From positions 558,001-622,000 of the forward strand of contig NZ_JAUSVF010000002.1 in NCBI RefSeq assembly GCF_030814475.1: a DNA stretch of 64,000 nt, given 5' to 3'. Below are positions 38,242-46,245 of the stretch, in pieces; the first letter of the stretch is position 1, and every line of letters starts with the position of its first letter. Below the pieces are notes generated by a model. The model searched no databases. It worked only from the letters and a program-made list of their open reading frames with translations, and was not told the DNA's origin. The position numbers and the translations under genes are program-made. The DNA comes from Pararhizobium capsulatum DSM 1112 (GTDB lineage Bacteria > Pseudomonadota > Alphaproteobacteria > Rhizobiales > Rhizobiaceae).

Positions 38242-38616
38242 ATGACGATCAGGCGTAGGGTTTATCTCGTTCTTGGATGGGTGCTTGTCGCCATCGGTGT
38301 CGTTGGGGCTTTCCTGCCGCTGTTGCCCACGACGCCTTTCCTGCTGCTGGCCATCTGGTTGTTTGCCCGTTCGTCACCGAAGATGGAAAGCTGGCTGTTC
38401 AACCATCCGCGCTTCGGTCCGGGGCTCCGGACCTGGCGGGATGAACGGGCGATCCCAACCAGGGCAAAGGCTCTTGCGGTTATCATGATCGCGGGGAGCT
38501 ATGCGCTGATGTGGTTTACCTCGCACCCGTCACCCATGGTCGCGATTGTCACGGCGGCGATCCTCTGCTGCAGCGCGCTGTTCATCCTTACCCGCAACAG
38601 TCCGACGCAGAAATAA
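38242..38616 (+). CDS. YbaN/DUF454-family inner membrane protein
   Basis: A 124-residue protein of the YbaN (DUF454) family. It has hydrophobic segments at about 8-40 and 75-115 and the family pattern LGAFLPLLPTTPFLLLA near the N-terminus (here VGAFLPLLPTTPFLLLAIWLFARS), then NHPRFGPGLRTWRDERAIP. Biochemical function of the family is unknown. It follows the cyclase gene and converges with the deacetylase gene at a 5-base gap. Confidence 0.88.
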   Translation: MTIRRRVYLVLGWVLVAIGVVGAFLPLLPTTPFLLLAIWLFARSSPKMESWLFNHPRFGPGLRTWRDERAIPTRAKALAVIMIAGSYALMWFTSHPSPMVAIVTAAILCCSALFILTRNSPTQK

Positions 38617-38621
38617 GCACT

Positions 38622-39644
38622 TCAAGTGCTGGCATATCCTGTCAGAAACGCGGTGAGATTATCGCCGAGCGCGTCGCAGAGATAGCCGCCTTCCTGCACG
38701 ATAACTGTCGGCAGGCCAAGGGCTGCAATTTCCTCCGCAATCCGCGAAAAGCCCTGCGTCGATACCGAAAGGCCCCCGAAGGGATCTCCCTCATAGGCAT
38801 CGAGTCCGAGCGCCACGACCAGCGCATCCGGTGCAAAAGATTGAATGCGGCGCAAAGCTGCGGAGAGCGCCTCGAGAAATCCGGCATCCGCCGTCTGGCG
38901 CGGCAGGGGTAGATTGAGGTTATAGCCCAGCCCCTCGCCGTCCCCCCGCTCGTCCGCGTGGCCCCAGAAGAACGGATAGAAGCGCACCGGATCGGCATGG
39001 ATCGACACGGTCAGCACATCGTTGCGGCGATAGAAGATGCCCTGGGTGCCATTGCCGTGATGCAGGTCGACGTCGAGGATGGCGACCCTTTTGGAGGAGC
39101 CGAGCAGATGCTGCGCGGCAATTGCCGAGTTGTTGAAGAAGCAGAAGCCGCCGGCGACATCGGCAAAGGCATGGTGGCCGGGCGGTCGGCAGAGTGCGTA
39201 AGCCGAGCGTTCGCCGGCAAGCACAGCCTCCGTCGCCTCGACCGCGCTCCAGGCGCTCCAGCAGGCGCTGCCCCACGTATCGGCGGAAATCGGGCAGGCC
39301 GTATCGGCCATATGATAGCCGGCCTGGCCGACAGCGGAGGCCGGATATCGGCCTGAGCGGACAAGCGGATGGATGTTTGGGATCACCTCTTCCGAAGCGC
39401 CCTCGATGCGCTGCCAGCGCAGAAAAATGTTCTGAAGGAAGTCGAGGTACTCAGGGGTATGAATGGCGGAGATCGGCTTCAGGCCATGATCGCGTGGGCG
39501 GATTATTTCCGATCCTGCCGCACGCGCACCGGACAGCAGACGTTCGATACGCTCCGGCTTTTCCGGGTTGGGTTGCGGCGCGCCGCTCGACAGAAACATC
39601 TTCGGATCGTGGCGCTTCTGCTCTTCGGCATGGAAGGTCTTCAT
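38622..39644 (-). CDS. Acetylpolyamine amidohydrolase-like deacetylase (histone deacetylase family)
   Basis: A 340-residue arginase/deacetylase-fold enzyme. Zn ligands are D193 and H195 (ILDVDLHHGNGTQ) and D282 (LGLDAYEGDP); the histidine pair is H157-H158 (CRPPGHHAF), and the catalytic Tyr lies in VQEGGY near residue 320. Length and motif spacing agree closely with Mycoplana acetylpolyamine amidohydrolase (341 residues), including the extended loop at about 68-100 that narrows the active site. It would remove acetyl groups from acetylated putrescine, cadaverine, spermidine or a similar amine. Last gene of a five-gene operon; nine bases after the GNAT gene. Confidence 0.88.
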   Translation of the reverse strand: MKTFHAEEQKRHDPKMFLSSGAPQPNPEKPERIERLLSGARAAGSEIIRPRDHGLKPISAIHTPEYLDFLQNIFLRWQRIEGASEEVIPNIHPLVRSGRYPASAVGQAGYHMADTACPISADTWGSACWSAWSAVEATEAVLAGERSAYALCRPPGHHAFADVAGGFCFFNNSAIAAQHLLGSSKRVAILDVDLHHGNGTQGIFYRRNDVLTVSIHADPVRFYPFFWGHADERGDGEGLGYNLNLPLPRQTADAGFLEALSAALRRIQSFAPDALVVALGLDAYEGDPFGGLSVSTQGFSRIAEEIAALGLPTVIVQEGGYLCDALGDNLTAFLTGYAST

Positions 39645-39653
39645 CGTCTCTCC

Positions 39654-40166
39654 TCAGACACCGTTTTCATGCAGGCCAGCCAGCAGCTGGAAGGCATCGC
39701 CATAGGCGGCGTGGATGCGTTCCTCCTGCGACCAGGAAAGCCCAAGGCGCTCATAGAAGCGTTGTGCCGAAACATTATTCACATCAACGGACAGGCGCAA
39801 ATAGGTGCCACCTTGTGCGCGAACGTGGGCGGCCGTATGCCGCAAAAGCGCCACCCCCGTGCCACGGCCGCGGAAGCGTTCGTCGACAACGATATCCTGG
39901 ATATAGGCCCCCCTCCGCCCCCGCCATGTCGAGAAGCTGGGAAAGAAGAGCGACATACCGACGAAGGCTTGTTCGGTCTCCGCGATCAAAACCTCAAAAG
40001 CTGACCGCGGCCCAAACGCATGGAGGCGGATGTCCTCGACCGTCGAGGTCACCTTGCCGTCCGCATTCATGTGGCGTGCGATCATCAGTAAACCCTTATG
40101 GATCGCTTCCGCATCCTTCTCTTCCGCGAGACGGATGACGACGGATGCTTCTTCATCATTGGTCAT
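39654..40166 (-). CDS. GNAT-family N-acetyltransferase
   Basis: A 170-residue single-domain GNAT. The acetyl-CoA site is IQDIVVDERFRGRGTGVALLRH (about residues 93-114, with the R/Q-x-x-G-x-G/A loop RGRGTG), followed by YLRLSVDVNNVSAQRFYERLG. The family resembles diamine/aminoglycoside-type acetyltransferases, but the substrate is not determined. It starts in an ATGA overlap with the BKACE stop and precedes a deacetylase gene, so the operon encodes both an acetylase and a deacetylase. Confidence 0.85.
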   Translation of the reverse strand: MTNDEEASVVIRLAEEKDAEAIHKGLLMIARHMNADGKVTSTVEDIRLHAFGPRSAFEVLIAETEQAFVGMSLFFPSFSTWRGRRGAYIQDIVVDERFRGRGTGVALLRHTAAHVRAQGGTYLRLSVDVNNVSAQRFYERLGLSWSQEERIHAAYGDAFQLLAGLHENGV

Positions 40167-41098
40167 CAGAACGCCACCTCGCCGGCACCCTTCAGCTCCA
40201 GCATCACCCGCGCCTCGTCCGGTGTCGCGATCTCCAGCGACAGGGCTTCAAGGATGTTGCGGATGCGGCGCACCTGTTCGGCATTCGAGGTCGCGAGCTC
40301 GCCGCGACCGAGATAGAGATTGTCTTCCAGACCAACGCGCACATGACCTCCCATCGTTGCTGCCATCGTCGCCAGCGGCATCTGCTGGCGACCGGCCGCC
40401 AGGACCGAGAAGCGATAGTCGCCGCCAAACAGCTTGTCGGCAATATGTTTCATGTGGATGAGGTTGTCCGGGTCGGCGCCGATGCCGCCGAGGATGCCCA
40501 TCACGAATTGAATGAACAGCGGCCCCTTGACCAGCCCGCGATCGTAAAAATGTTTCAGCGTATAGAGATGGCCGACATCGTAGCATTCGAATTCGAAGCG
40601 CGTGCCGCAGCCTTCGCCGAGCCGCTTCAGGATATCCTCGATATCGGCAAAGGTGTTCTTGAAGATCGCACCACGAGTGGCTTCCAGCAGCTGTGGCTCC
40701 CACTCGTGCTGCCACTCCATGCCGGGCTTGGCGAGCGGATAGATGCCAAAATTCATCGAGCCCATGTTGAGCGAGCACATTTCCGGCCGGGCGGTGAGCG
40801 CCGCCGCCAGCCTGTCGTCGAGCGACATCAGCGAACTGCCGCCGGTGGAAATGTTGATGACCGCATCGGTTGCCTGCCGTATGCGGGGCAGGAACTGCAG
40901 GAAGACGGCGGGATCGGCGCTGGGACGACCATTTTCCGGATTGCGGGCATGGAGATGCAGGATCGCGGCACCCGCTTCGGCAGCCTCGATAGCCTGTTGC
41001 GCGATTTCATCCGGCGTCACCGGCAGATAAGGGCTCATCGACGGCGTGTGGACCGAGCCGGTGATGGCGCAGGTGATGATGACTTTGCGGGCTGCCAT
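40166..41098 (-). CDS. BKACE family beta-keto acid cleavage enzyme (DUF849)
   Basis: A 310-residue TIM-barrel enzyme of the 3-keto-5-aminohexanoate cleavage enzyme family. Zn-binding H48 and H50 lie in AILHLHARNP, and the third ligand glutamate is in GHVRVGLEDNLYLG, with the substrate-loop GGSSLMSLDDR. These enzymes condense a beta-keto acid with acetyl-CoA to give acetoacetate and a CoA ester. Start ATG 41098 fits the family N-terminus (KVIITCAITGSVHTP). Next to an aminotransferase it suggests a pathway in which an amino acid is converted to a beta-keto acid and then cleaved. Specificity cannot be read off. Confidence 0.9.
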   Translation of the reverse strand: MAARKVIITCAITGSVHTPSMSPYLPVTPDEIAQQAIEAAEAGAAILHLHARNPENGRPSADPAVFLQFLPRIRQATDAVINISTGGSSLMSLDDRLAAALTARPEMCSLNMGSMNFGIYPLAKPGMEWQHEWEPQLLEATRGAIFKNTFADIEDILKRLGEGCGTRFEFECYDVGHLYTLKHFYDRGLVKGPLFIQFVMGILGGIGADPDNLIHMKHIADKLFGGDYRFSVLAAGRQQMPLATMAATMGGHVRVGLEDNLYLGRGELATSNAEQVRRIRNILEALSLEIATPDEARVMLELKGAGEVAF

Positions 41099-41108
41099 GA
41101 CGATCTCC

Positions 41109-42452
41109 TCAAGTGTTGACCGGCAGGCCGAGTTCACCGGCAAGCTGCAGCAAGGTGTCATCGAGGATCGAGACGACCTCTCCGATTTCTTCGGGAGTAA
41201 TGATCATCGGCGGGCAGACGAGGAAATGATCGCCCTCGATCCCGCCACGGGTGCGGCGGGAATAGATGATCAGGCCCTTGTCATAGGCGATATCGACGAC
41301 GCGCTGGAAGGCGTTCAACTCCTTGGGCAGCGGCTTCATCGTCTGGCGATCAACGACGAATTCAGCGGCGAGCAGCAGCCCCTTGCCCCTGACATCGCCG
41401 ATGAAGGGAAAGCGTTCCGAGAGCTTCACCAGTTCGGCCTTCAGAAGCTCGCCCATGACGGCGGCGTTTTCGACGAGTCCCAGCCGTTCGATCTCATCCA
41501 GAACGGCAAGCCCGGCAGCGCAGGCGAGCGGATTGCCGGCATAGGTATAGCCGTGCATGAAGCCGCCGGCGTCGAGCACCGGCTGCACGAGCCGCGACGG
41601 TGCGATCATGGCGCCGAGCGGGCTGTAGCCGGCGCCAAAACCCTTGGAGAGAGCGATCAGATCCGGCTGGCAGTTCCAGTGATCGCCCCCGAGGAATTTG
41701 CCGGTGCGGCCGGCACCGCTCATCACCTCGTCATGGATCAGCAGGATACTGTGCCGGTCGCAGATGTCGCGGATGCGCGGATAGTAACTGTCGGGGGCGA
41801 CCAGCGCACCGGTCGAGGCACCGCCAATCGGCTCCATGATGAAGGCGAGAACACTTTCGGGTCCTTCCTCGATGATCTTCTCCTCGAGTTTGTCGGCATA
41901 GCGGATGCCGCGTTCCTCCATCGAAAAATTGTCCCGATCGAGATAGGCCGTCGGCGCCACAATCTTCGGCATCTCCTGCATCATCGGTGTGAACGGATCG
42001 GTGAGCGCTGCATAGCCGGTGACGGCGAGCGCACCGAGCGTGCTGCCGTGATAGGAGGGAAAACGGGAAATGACCTTCCAGCGGCTCCCCTGCCCGACGG
42101 CAACAGCATATTGCCGGGCGAGCTTCAGGCAGGATTCCACCGCCTCCGAGCCGCCGGAGACGAAGAACACCTTGTCCATACCGTCAGGCATATAGCCTGC
42201 GGCGCGGCGGGCCAGTTCCTCGGCCGGCTCGTTTTCGAAATGCAGGCGATAGGCGAAGGAAACGCGCTCCAGCTGCGCCTTCATCGCCTCGATCACATGA
42301 CGATTGCCATGGCCGATATTGGCGACCATGGCGCCGCTGGAGCCATCGATCACCTTCTTTCCGTTCCGGTCATAGAGATAGATGCCCTCGGCTCGATCGA
42401 CGAGGGGACGGCGCAGGCGCGTCTGGTAGAAGAGATGGGATGCGGAGGTCAT
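41109..42452 (-). CDS. Class III PLP-dependent aminotransferase
   Basis: A 447-residue fold-type I aminotransferase: FVSGGSEAVESCLKLARQ (phosphate-binding loop), PSYHGSTLGALAVTG, LIHDEVMSGAGRTG with PLP-pyridine-binding D241, and Schiff-base K270 in ALSKGFGAGYSPLGA. The group includes omega-amino acid:pyruvate, taurine, polyamine and beta-amino acid aminotransferases. Lying between a DMFase-like hydrolase (15 bases) and BKACE (10 bases), it probably converts a beta- or omega-amino acid to the corresponding oxo compound (inference). Confidence 0.92.
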   Translation of the reverse strand: MTSASHLFYQTRLRRPLVDRAEGIYLYDRNGKKVIDGSSGAMVANIGHGNRHVIEAMKAQLERVSFAYRLHFENEPAEELARRAAGYMPDGMDKVFFVSGGSEAVESCLKLARQYAVAVGQGSRWKVISRFPSYHGSTLGALAVTGYAALTDPFTPMMQEMPKIVAPTAYLDRDNFSMEERGIRYADKLEEKIIEEGPESVLAFIMEPIGGASTGALVAPDSYYPRIRDICDRHSILLIHDEVMSGAGRTGKFLGGDHWNCQPDLIALSKGFGAGYSPLGAMIAPSRLVQPVLDAGGFMHGYTYAGNPLACAAGLAVLDEIERLGLVENAAVMGELLKAELVKLSERFPFIGDVRGKGLLLAAEFVVDRQTMKPLPKELNAFQRVVDIAYDKGLIIYSRRTRGGIEGDHFLVCPPMIITPEEIGEVVSILDDTLLQLAGELGLPVNT

Positions 42453-42467
42453 TGGGTCTGCCTGATC

Positions 42468-44099
42468 TTATGAGTTGAGATAACGATTGAGGACATTGGC
42501 GGTGACGCGCTCGACCATGGGGTCGCGGCGCAGAAGGCCTGCCACCCATTCGCAGGTGCCGGCGTGAAAGACCTCGCCCTTGCCCCGCTTGAAATTGACG
42601 ATCATCCCGTTGCTGTAGCGCACCTTTTCCATGTTCTCGTCGCTGGCATCGCCATAGAGGGTTTCGGCGATGAAGCGGCCATCCTCGTCGCCGAAGAACT
42701 GGTCTTCCGGGGCTAGGATGTCACTTTCCTCGACCTGGCTCGCCATGCCGAGCGCAAGGATTTCGAGGCCGTCCGGCGCGCCGCTGTCGGCGGCTGGATA
42801 GGGAAGCCCGTGGCGGACTTCGTAGGAAAGGCCATCGACCTCGTAGCCGTAGATATGGCTGTCGGCGCCGATCAGGTCGCCATAGAACAGGCCGGTTCCG
42901 GCAAAGGCCCAATGGCCGGGACGATAGACTGGAAAGCCGCGCACGCCGCGTGGCGCGCAACCGCCCCAGCCGGCATAGACGCCATTGGTGGCGTTGAGGC
43001 CGAAGGTCAGTGCGCCGGGGCGGCCGATCTCCGGTGCTTCCCATGAGTTCGTGGCACGCGTGACATCACCGCCGCGATAGGCAGGATCTTCAGCCCGGGC
43101 GACATATTTGTAGCAGACCTGTCGGCAACCCTCGTCCTCCAGCCGCGTCTGCCACATGAAATTGCCGGCGAAACGCGCTGCTTTTCCGCCGCGCTCGACG
43201 AAGGCATCGACAGCGTCGCGCATTTCCCAGGTCCAGTATTCGTCATGGCCGACGAAGACGGCGCAGTCATAGCCATCGAGTATGGCCGGGTCGAAATGCA
43301 ACTCGTGTTGGCTTGCGAGATCGACCTGATAACCTTGCGCTTCCGCCCAGCGGAAGAACAAGCTGTCATAGCTTGCCCAACCGGAGGAGGCGTATTTCTT
43401 GGAATAGCCGTTGGCATAGGCCCATTCCATGTGCGGATAGCGCGGGATCGTGCCCGGCGGCAGGCTGACCTCCAGCGGCACACGCGGCGCATCGGTCGGC
43501 AGTCGGACGAAGCCACGGCAGAAGGGCCGTTCGAGGCTGACGGTGGTCGCGAACTGGTCACGATTCGGGCCGGTGATACCCTGATAGTGGTTGGAACCGC
43601 CCCAGGTATTGTACGCGCTCCACGTACCGGTTGCGGCGACCTGCAGGATGCGGCCTTTCTTCGAGCCTGCACCGGGCAGCACGATGATCAGGTGGTCATA
43701 CTGGATCGGTGCGCCGTCCCGACCTTCCGCCGTCAGCGTGATACGATAAGCGCCGGAGGGCCAGCTCGGGTCGATCTCGAAAGCTGTCGTCACCTCCCAT
43801 TCGCAGCCGGTGACCGAACATTGATCCGGTGTCTCCTGCCAGCGAGTGGCGATATCGCCTCTCACGAGAACGACGGTCTCCGTCGCACCGTCGCGAACGA
43901 CTTCGAGCCGGCAGCTGGCTGCCGTCGAACTGATATGAAGTTCCACAGTCGCACCGGGACGATAGGTATAGGCGCTGACGTAGCACCAGATCTCGCCACG
44001 CATGCCATCCATGCCGGGATATTCGTAATAGTGACCACGCACGGCAAAGCGCCGCTCTTCGGCGCTCAGCCCGAAATCCGGAAAAATGCGATCTGTCAA
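42468..44099 (-). CDS. N,N-dimethylformamidase large-subunit-like protein
   Basis: A 543-residue protein related to the DMFase beta (large) subunit C-terminal region. It has an N-terminal beta-sandwich (about 15-120), then GHDEYWTWEMRDAVDAFVERGGKAARFAGNFMWQ and a late VNFKRGKGEVFHAGTCEWVAGL segment. DMFases are iron amidohydrolases; the small subunit is not encoded here and this protein is shorter than the 760-residue enzyme, so it is a divergent stand-alone member. The start is TTG 44099, because GGAGG sits six bases upstream; a frame open to 44183 would run into the LysR promoter. First gene of the five-gene operon. Confidence 0.82.
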   Translation of the reverse strand: MTDRIFPDFGLSAEERRFAVRGHYYEYPGMDGMRGEIWCYVSAYTYRPGATVELHISSTAASCRLEVVRDGATETVVLVRGDIATRWQETPDQCSVTGCEWEVTTAFEIDPSWPSGAYRITLTAEGRDGAPIQYDHLIIVLPGAGSKKGRILQVAATGTWSAYNTWGGSNHYQGITGPNRDQFATTVSLERPFCRGFVRLPTDAPRVPLEVSLPPGTIPRYPHMEWAYANGYSKKYASSGWASYDSLFFRWAEAQGYQVDLASQHELHFDPAILDGYDCAVFVGHDEYWTWEMRDAVDAFVERGGKAARFAGNFMWQTRLEDEGCRQVCYKYVARAEDPAYRGGDVTRATNSWEAPEIGRPGALTFGLNATNGVYAGWGGCAPRGVRGFPVYRPGHWAFAGTGLFYGDLIGADSHIYGYEVDGLSYEVRHGLPYPAADSGAPDGLEILALGMASQVEESDILAPEDQFFGDEDGRFIAETLYGDASDENMEKVRYSNGMIVNFKRGKGEVFHAGTCEWVAGLLRRDPMVERVTANVLNRYLNS

Positions 44100-44204
44100 A
44101 GCCTGCCTCCGCAGCAAGAATACCGGGCCGATAAGATCATCATGGACGGCGCAGCACAAATACATTAGCTGAAGCATAAGCATTCATGAAATCTATGAGA
44201 ACGC

Positions 44205-45182
44205 ATGATCGCCCCGCGCCGTCGCTTTGTCTGGGAACTCGATTGGAACCTGCTTCGCACCTTTATGGTGATCGCGGAGGAGAAAAGCTTGACGGCGGCC
44301 GGAGATCGCCTGTCGCTGAAGCAACCGACGATCAGCAACGCGTTGCGCCGGCTGGAAGAGCACATGGCCTGCCGGCTGATCGAGCGTTCGGCCAACCATT
44401 TTCGCCTGACCCCGGCGGGTGAACGCCTGCAGGGCGCCTGCCTCACGATGTTCGACCTCGCCTCCGGACTTCCCGATCTCGTCAGCGACGATCCGGATCA
44501 GGTCACCGGCCATGTCGACATGGCGTTTGCCAGCCATATCGAATGCCCATTCCTCGATCGCTTCCTCGCCGAATTTCACCAAACTTTCCCACGTGTCAGC
44601 TTTTCGACGACGGTGCTTTCCAGTCAGGATGTGACAGAGGCGGTGCTGGCAAACGATGCTTGTCTCGGCATCTGCCTTTCACAGGAAAAACAGCCGGAAC
44701 TCGACTATCGTCCGCTTTATCGCGAGCATTTCGGCTTCTTCTGTGGCCCCGGTCATCCGCTTTTCGGCAGGCAGGATGTGGCCGTCTCCGATCTCGCCAC
44801 GCTCGATTACGTTTCGTTCCGAACGGATCACCCGCAAGGGGCACTGGCACCGATCGCCCGGCTCAGGCGACGGGAGAATTTCAACGGTCATGTTGCCGGG
44901 CTCTTCACCAATCTGGAAGAGGTCAAGCGCCTGATCAAGATCGGTTTCGGCTTCGGGCCGCTGCCGATCCATGTGGTTTCCGCAGAGGTTGCGGCAGGAG
45001 AGCTCTGGCAGTTGCCGCCCTATGACAACCCGCCGGCGGTCGATGTCTATGTGGTCAACAGCCCAAGAGCCCATCGCAGCAAGGCGGAAACCCTGCTTCT
45101 GGAAAAGCTGATCGCCGCAATCGACATGGTGCCGTTGGCGGAGCGGACCTATCCGCAAAGTTTGGTCGAGCCTGCGAAATAA
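44205..45182 (+). CDS. LysR-family transcriptional regulator
   Basis: A 325-residue LysR regulator: winged helix-turn-helix at about 10-75 (LDWNLLRTFMVIAEEKSLTAAGDRLSLKQPTISNALRRLE) and a LysR substrate-binding domain from about 95 to the end. It is divergent from the DMFase-like/aminotransferase/BKACE operon with 105 bases between starts, the classical LysR arrangement, so it most likely activates that operon in response to a pathway compound (inference). A strong hairpin follows its stop. Confidence 0.92.
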   Translation: MIAPRRRFVWELDWNLLRTFMVIAEEKSLTAAGDRLSLKQPTISNALRRLEEHMACRLIERSANHFRLTPAGERLQGACLTMFDLASGLPDLVSDDPDQVTGHVDMAFASHIECPFLDRFLAEFHQTFPRVSFSTTVLSSQDVTEAVLANDACLGICLSQEKQPELDYRPLYREHFGFFCGPGHPLFGRQDVAVSDLATLDYVSFRTDHPQGALAPIARLRRRENFNGHVAGLFTNLEEVKRLIKIGFGFGPLPIHVVSAEVAAGELWQLPPYDNPPAVDVYVVNSPRAHRSKAETLLLEKLIAAIDMVPLAERTYPQSLVEPAK

Positions 45183-45188
45183 ATGCTG

Positions 45189-45215
45189 CATCTCATTCCT
45201 CCTGTGAATGAGATG
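45189..45215 (+). terminator. Hairpin after the LysR gene
   Basis: CATCTCATTC (45189-45198) pairs perfectly with GAATGAGATG (45206-45215), a 10-bp stem with a 7-base loop, 6 bases after the stop. There is no T-run, but position and stem strength suit a transcript end. Confidence 0.6.
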
Positions 45216-45221
45216 CGCCAG

Positions 45222-45357
45222 TCTCCCGCTTTTCCCCAGCGGGGAGAAGATGGTCTTCAGGGCCGGATGAGGGGACTTTCCGGATACTCCGAGTTTGCCG
45301 TGCTACCCCTAATCGCCTCGCAAGCTCGGCGCTTCTCCCCGCTGGGGACAAGAGGAA
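45222..45357. repeat. RIME-like palindromic repeat, intergenic copy
   Basis: An element of about 136 bases bounded by two hairpins: CTTTTCCCC/GGGGAGAAG at 45229-45249 and CTTCTCCCC/GGGGACAAG at 45332-45352, with GGCCGGATGAGGGGA between. The hairpins and the CCGGATGAGGGG block are shared, in similar order, with the copy inside bkdB. This matches the Rhizobium-specific intergenic mosaic element type. It fills the gap between the LysR and GntR genes. Confidence 0.8.
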
Positions 45358-45495
45358 AATCGCCGCAATCGACATCGATGCCACGGCTCCATGCGAAAGC
45401 CGCGACCTACACAGCTATCGCCCGGTCACCCCATCGCCGCCACTCTTATCCCGCTTGACGCGACGCAAATCATTTGCATTATTGCTCAGATGTCA

Positions 45496-45509
45496 GACCA
45501 ATTTTGGTC
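45496..45509. promoter_or_regulatory. GntR operator candidate
   Basis: GACCAA-TT-TTGGTC is a perfect 6-bp inverted repeat with a 2-base spacer, ending 13 bases before the GntR start at 45523. FCD-type GntR proteins bind short palindromes of this kind, so it is probably the autoregulatory operator for the GntR-PLP enzyme-ABC operon. Confidence 0.55.
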
Positions 45510-45522
45510 GAGGATCCGAGCC

Positions 45523-46245
45523 ATGGCGACGATGACGAATGCAAGAGCGGCCCTCCTGCCCCTGCCCCCGGCGGACCGGGCAGCGCAGGTGACGGCCGCT
45601 CTTGCTGACTATATCGACCGTGCCAATCTTGGTGCCGGTGATCGGCTGCCGACGGAGCGGGAACTGACGATAGCGCTCGGCGTCGGCCGTTCGACCATCC
45701 GCGAGTCCATTCGTCATTTCCAGGCGCTCGGCGTTGTCGAAGCCCGCAAGGGCAGCGGCACGTACCTGCTGCGGCCGATCTCGGGCGCAACCGTTCACAT
45801 GCCGCTTTCATTTGAAACCGGTCGGTTGCGCGACGTGCTGTTGCAGACGCTTGAGGTTCGCCGTGGCATCGAGGCGGAGGCCGGCATGGTCGCTGCGCGT
45901 CGCCGCACGGCGGAGGATCTTGTCAACATCAAGCAGAAGCTTGACGAGATGGAGCGAGTCCAGATCGCCAAGGGAACGTCGGGGCCGGAAGATCTCGCCT
46001 TCCATCTGTCGATCTATGACGCCACCCACAATCCGCTGTTCAAGCAGCTGCTCGAGCAGATGCGCGGCGCCTTCGAGCATTTCTGGGAAAAACCGTTCGA
46101 CCGGCCGGATTTCGCTCGGCGCTCTTTCCCCTTCCATCGCACGTTGTTCAACGCGATCGCCGCCGGCGATCCGGAAGCTGCACGCGAAGAAACACTGAAA
46201 ATCCTCGCCATCGTCGAGGAAGACATCAAGGAAATGTCGAAATGA
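45523..46245 (+). CDS. FadR-type GntR transcriptional regulator
   Basis: A 240-residue regulator with a GntR winged helix (about 20-88: GDRLPTERELTIALGVGRSTIRESIRHFQALGVVEARKGSGTYL) and an FCD ligand-binding domain (about 100-225, with the metal-binding histidine pattern HLSIYDATHN and FHRTLFNAI). ATG 45523 was chosen; in-frame alternatives are ATG 45490 and 45532. Its stop overlaps the start of the PLP enzyme gene by ATGA, so it is the first gene of that operon and likely represses it in the absence of substrate. Confidence 0.9.
   Translation: MATMTNARAALLPLPPADRAAQVTAALADYIDRANLGAGDRLPTERELTIALGVGRSTIRESIRHFQALGVVEARKGSGTYLLRPISGATVHMPLSFETGRLRDVLLQTLEVRRGIEAEAGMVAARRRTAEDLVNIKQKLDEMERVQIAKGTSGPEDLAFHLSIYDATHNPLFKQLLEQMRGAFEHFWEKPFDRPDFARRSFPFHRTLFNAIAAGDPEAAREETLKILAIVEEDIKEMSK

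Noticed and set aside
40145..41119. 324-codon plus-strand frame opposite the BKACE gene
   Set aside because: BKACE carries its Zn ligands and family start; the opposite frame is a shadow.
41046..42473. 475-codon plus-strand frame opposite the aminotransferase gene
   Set aside because: The aminotransferase has PLP-binding D241 and K270 and fits the leftward operon; the opposite frame is not protein-like.
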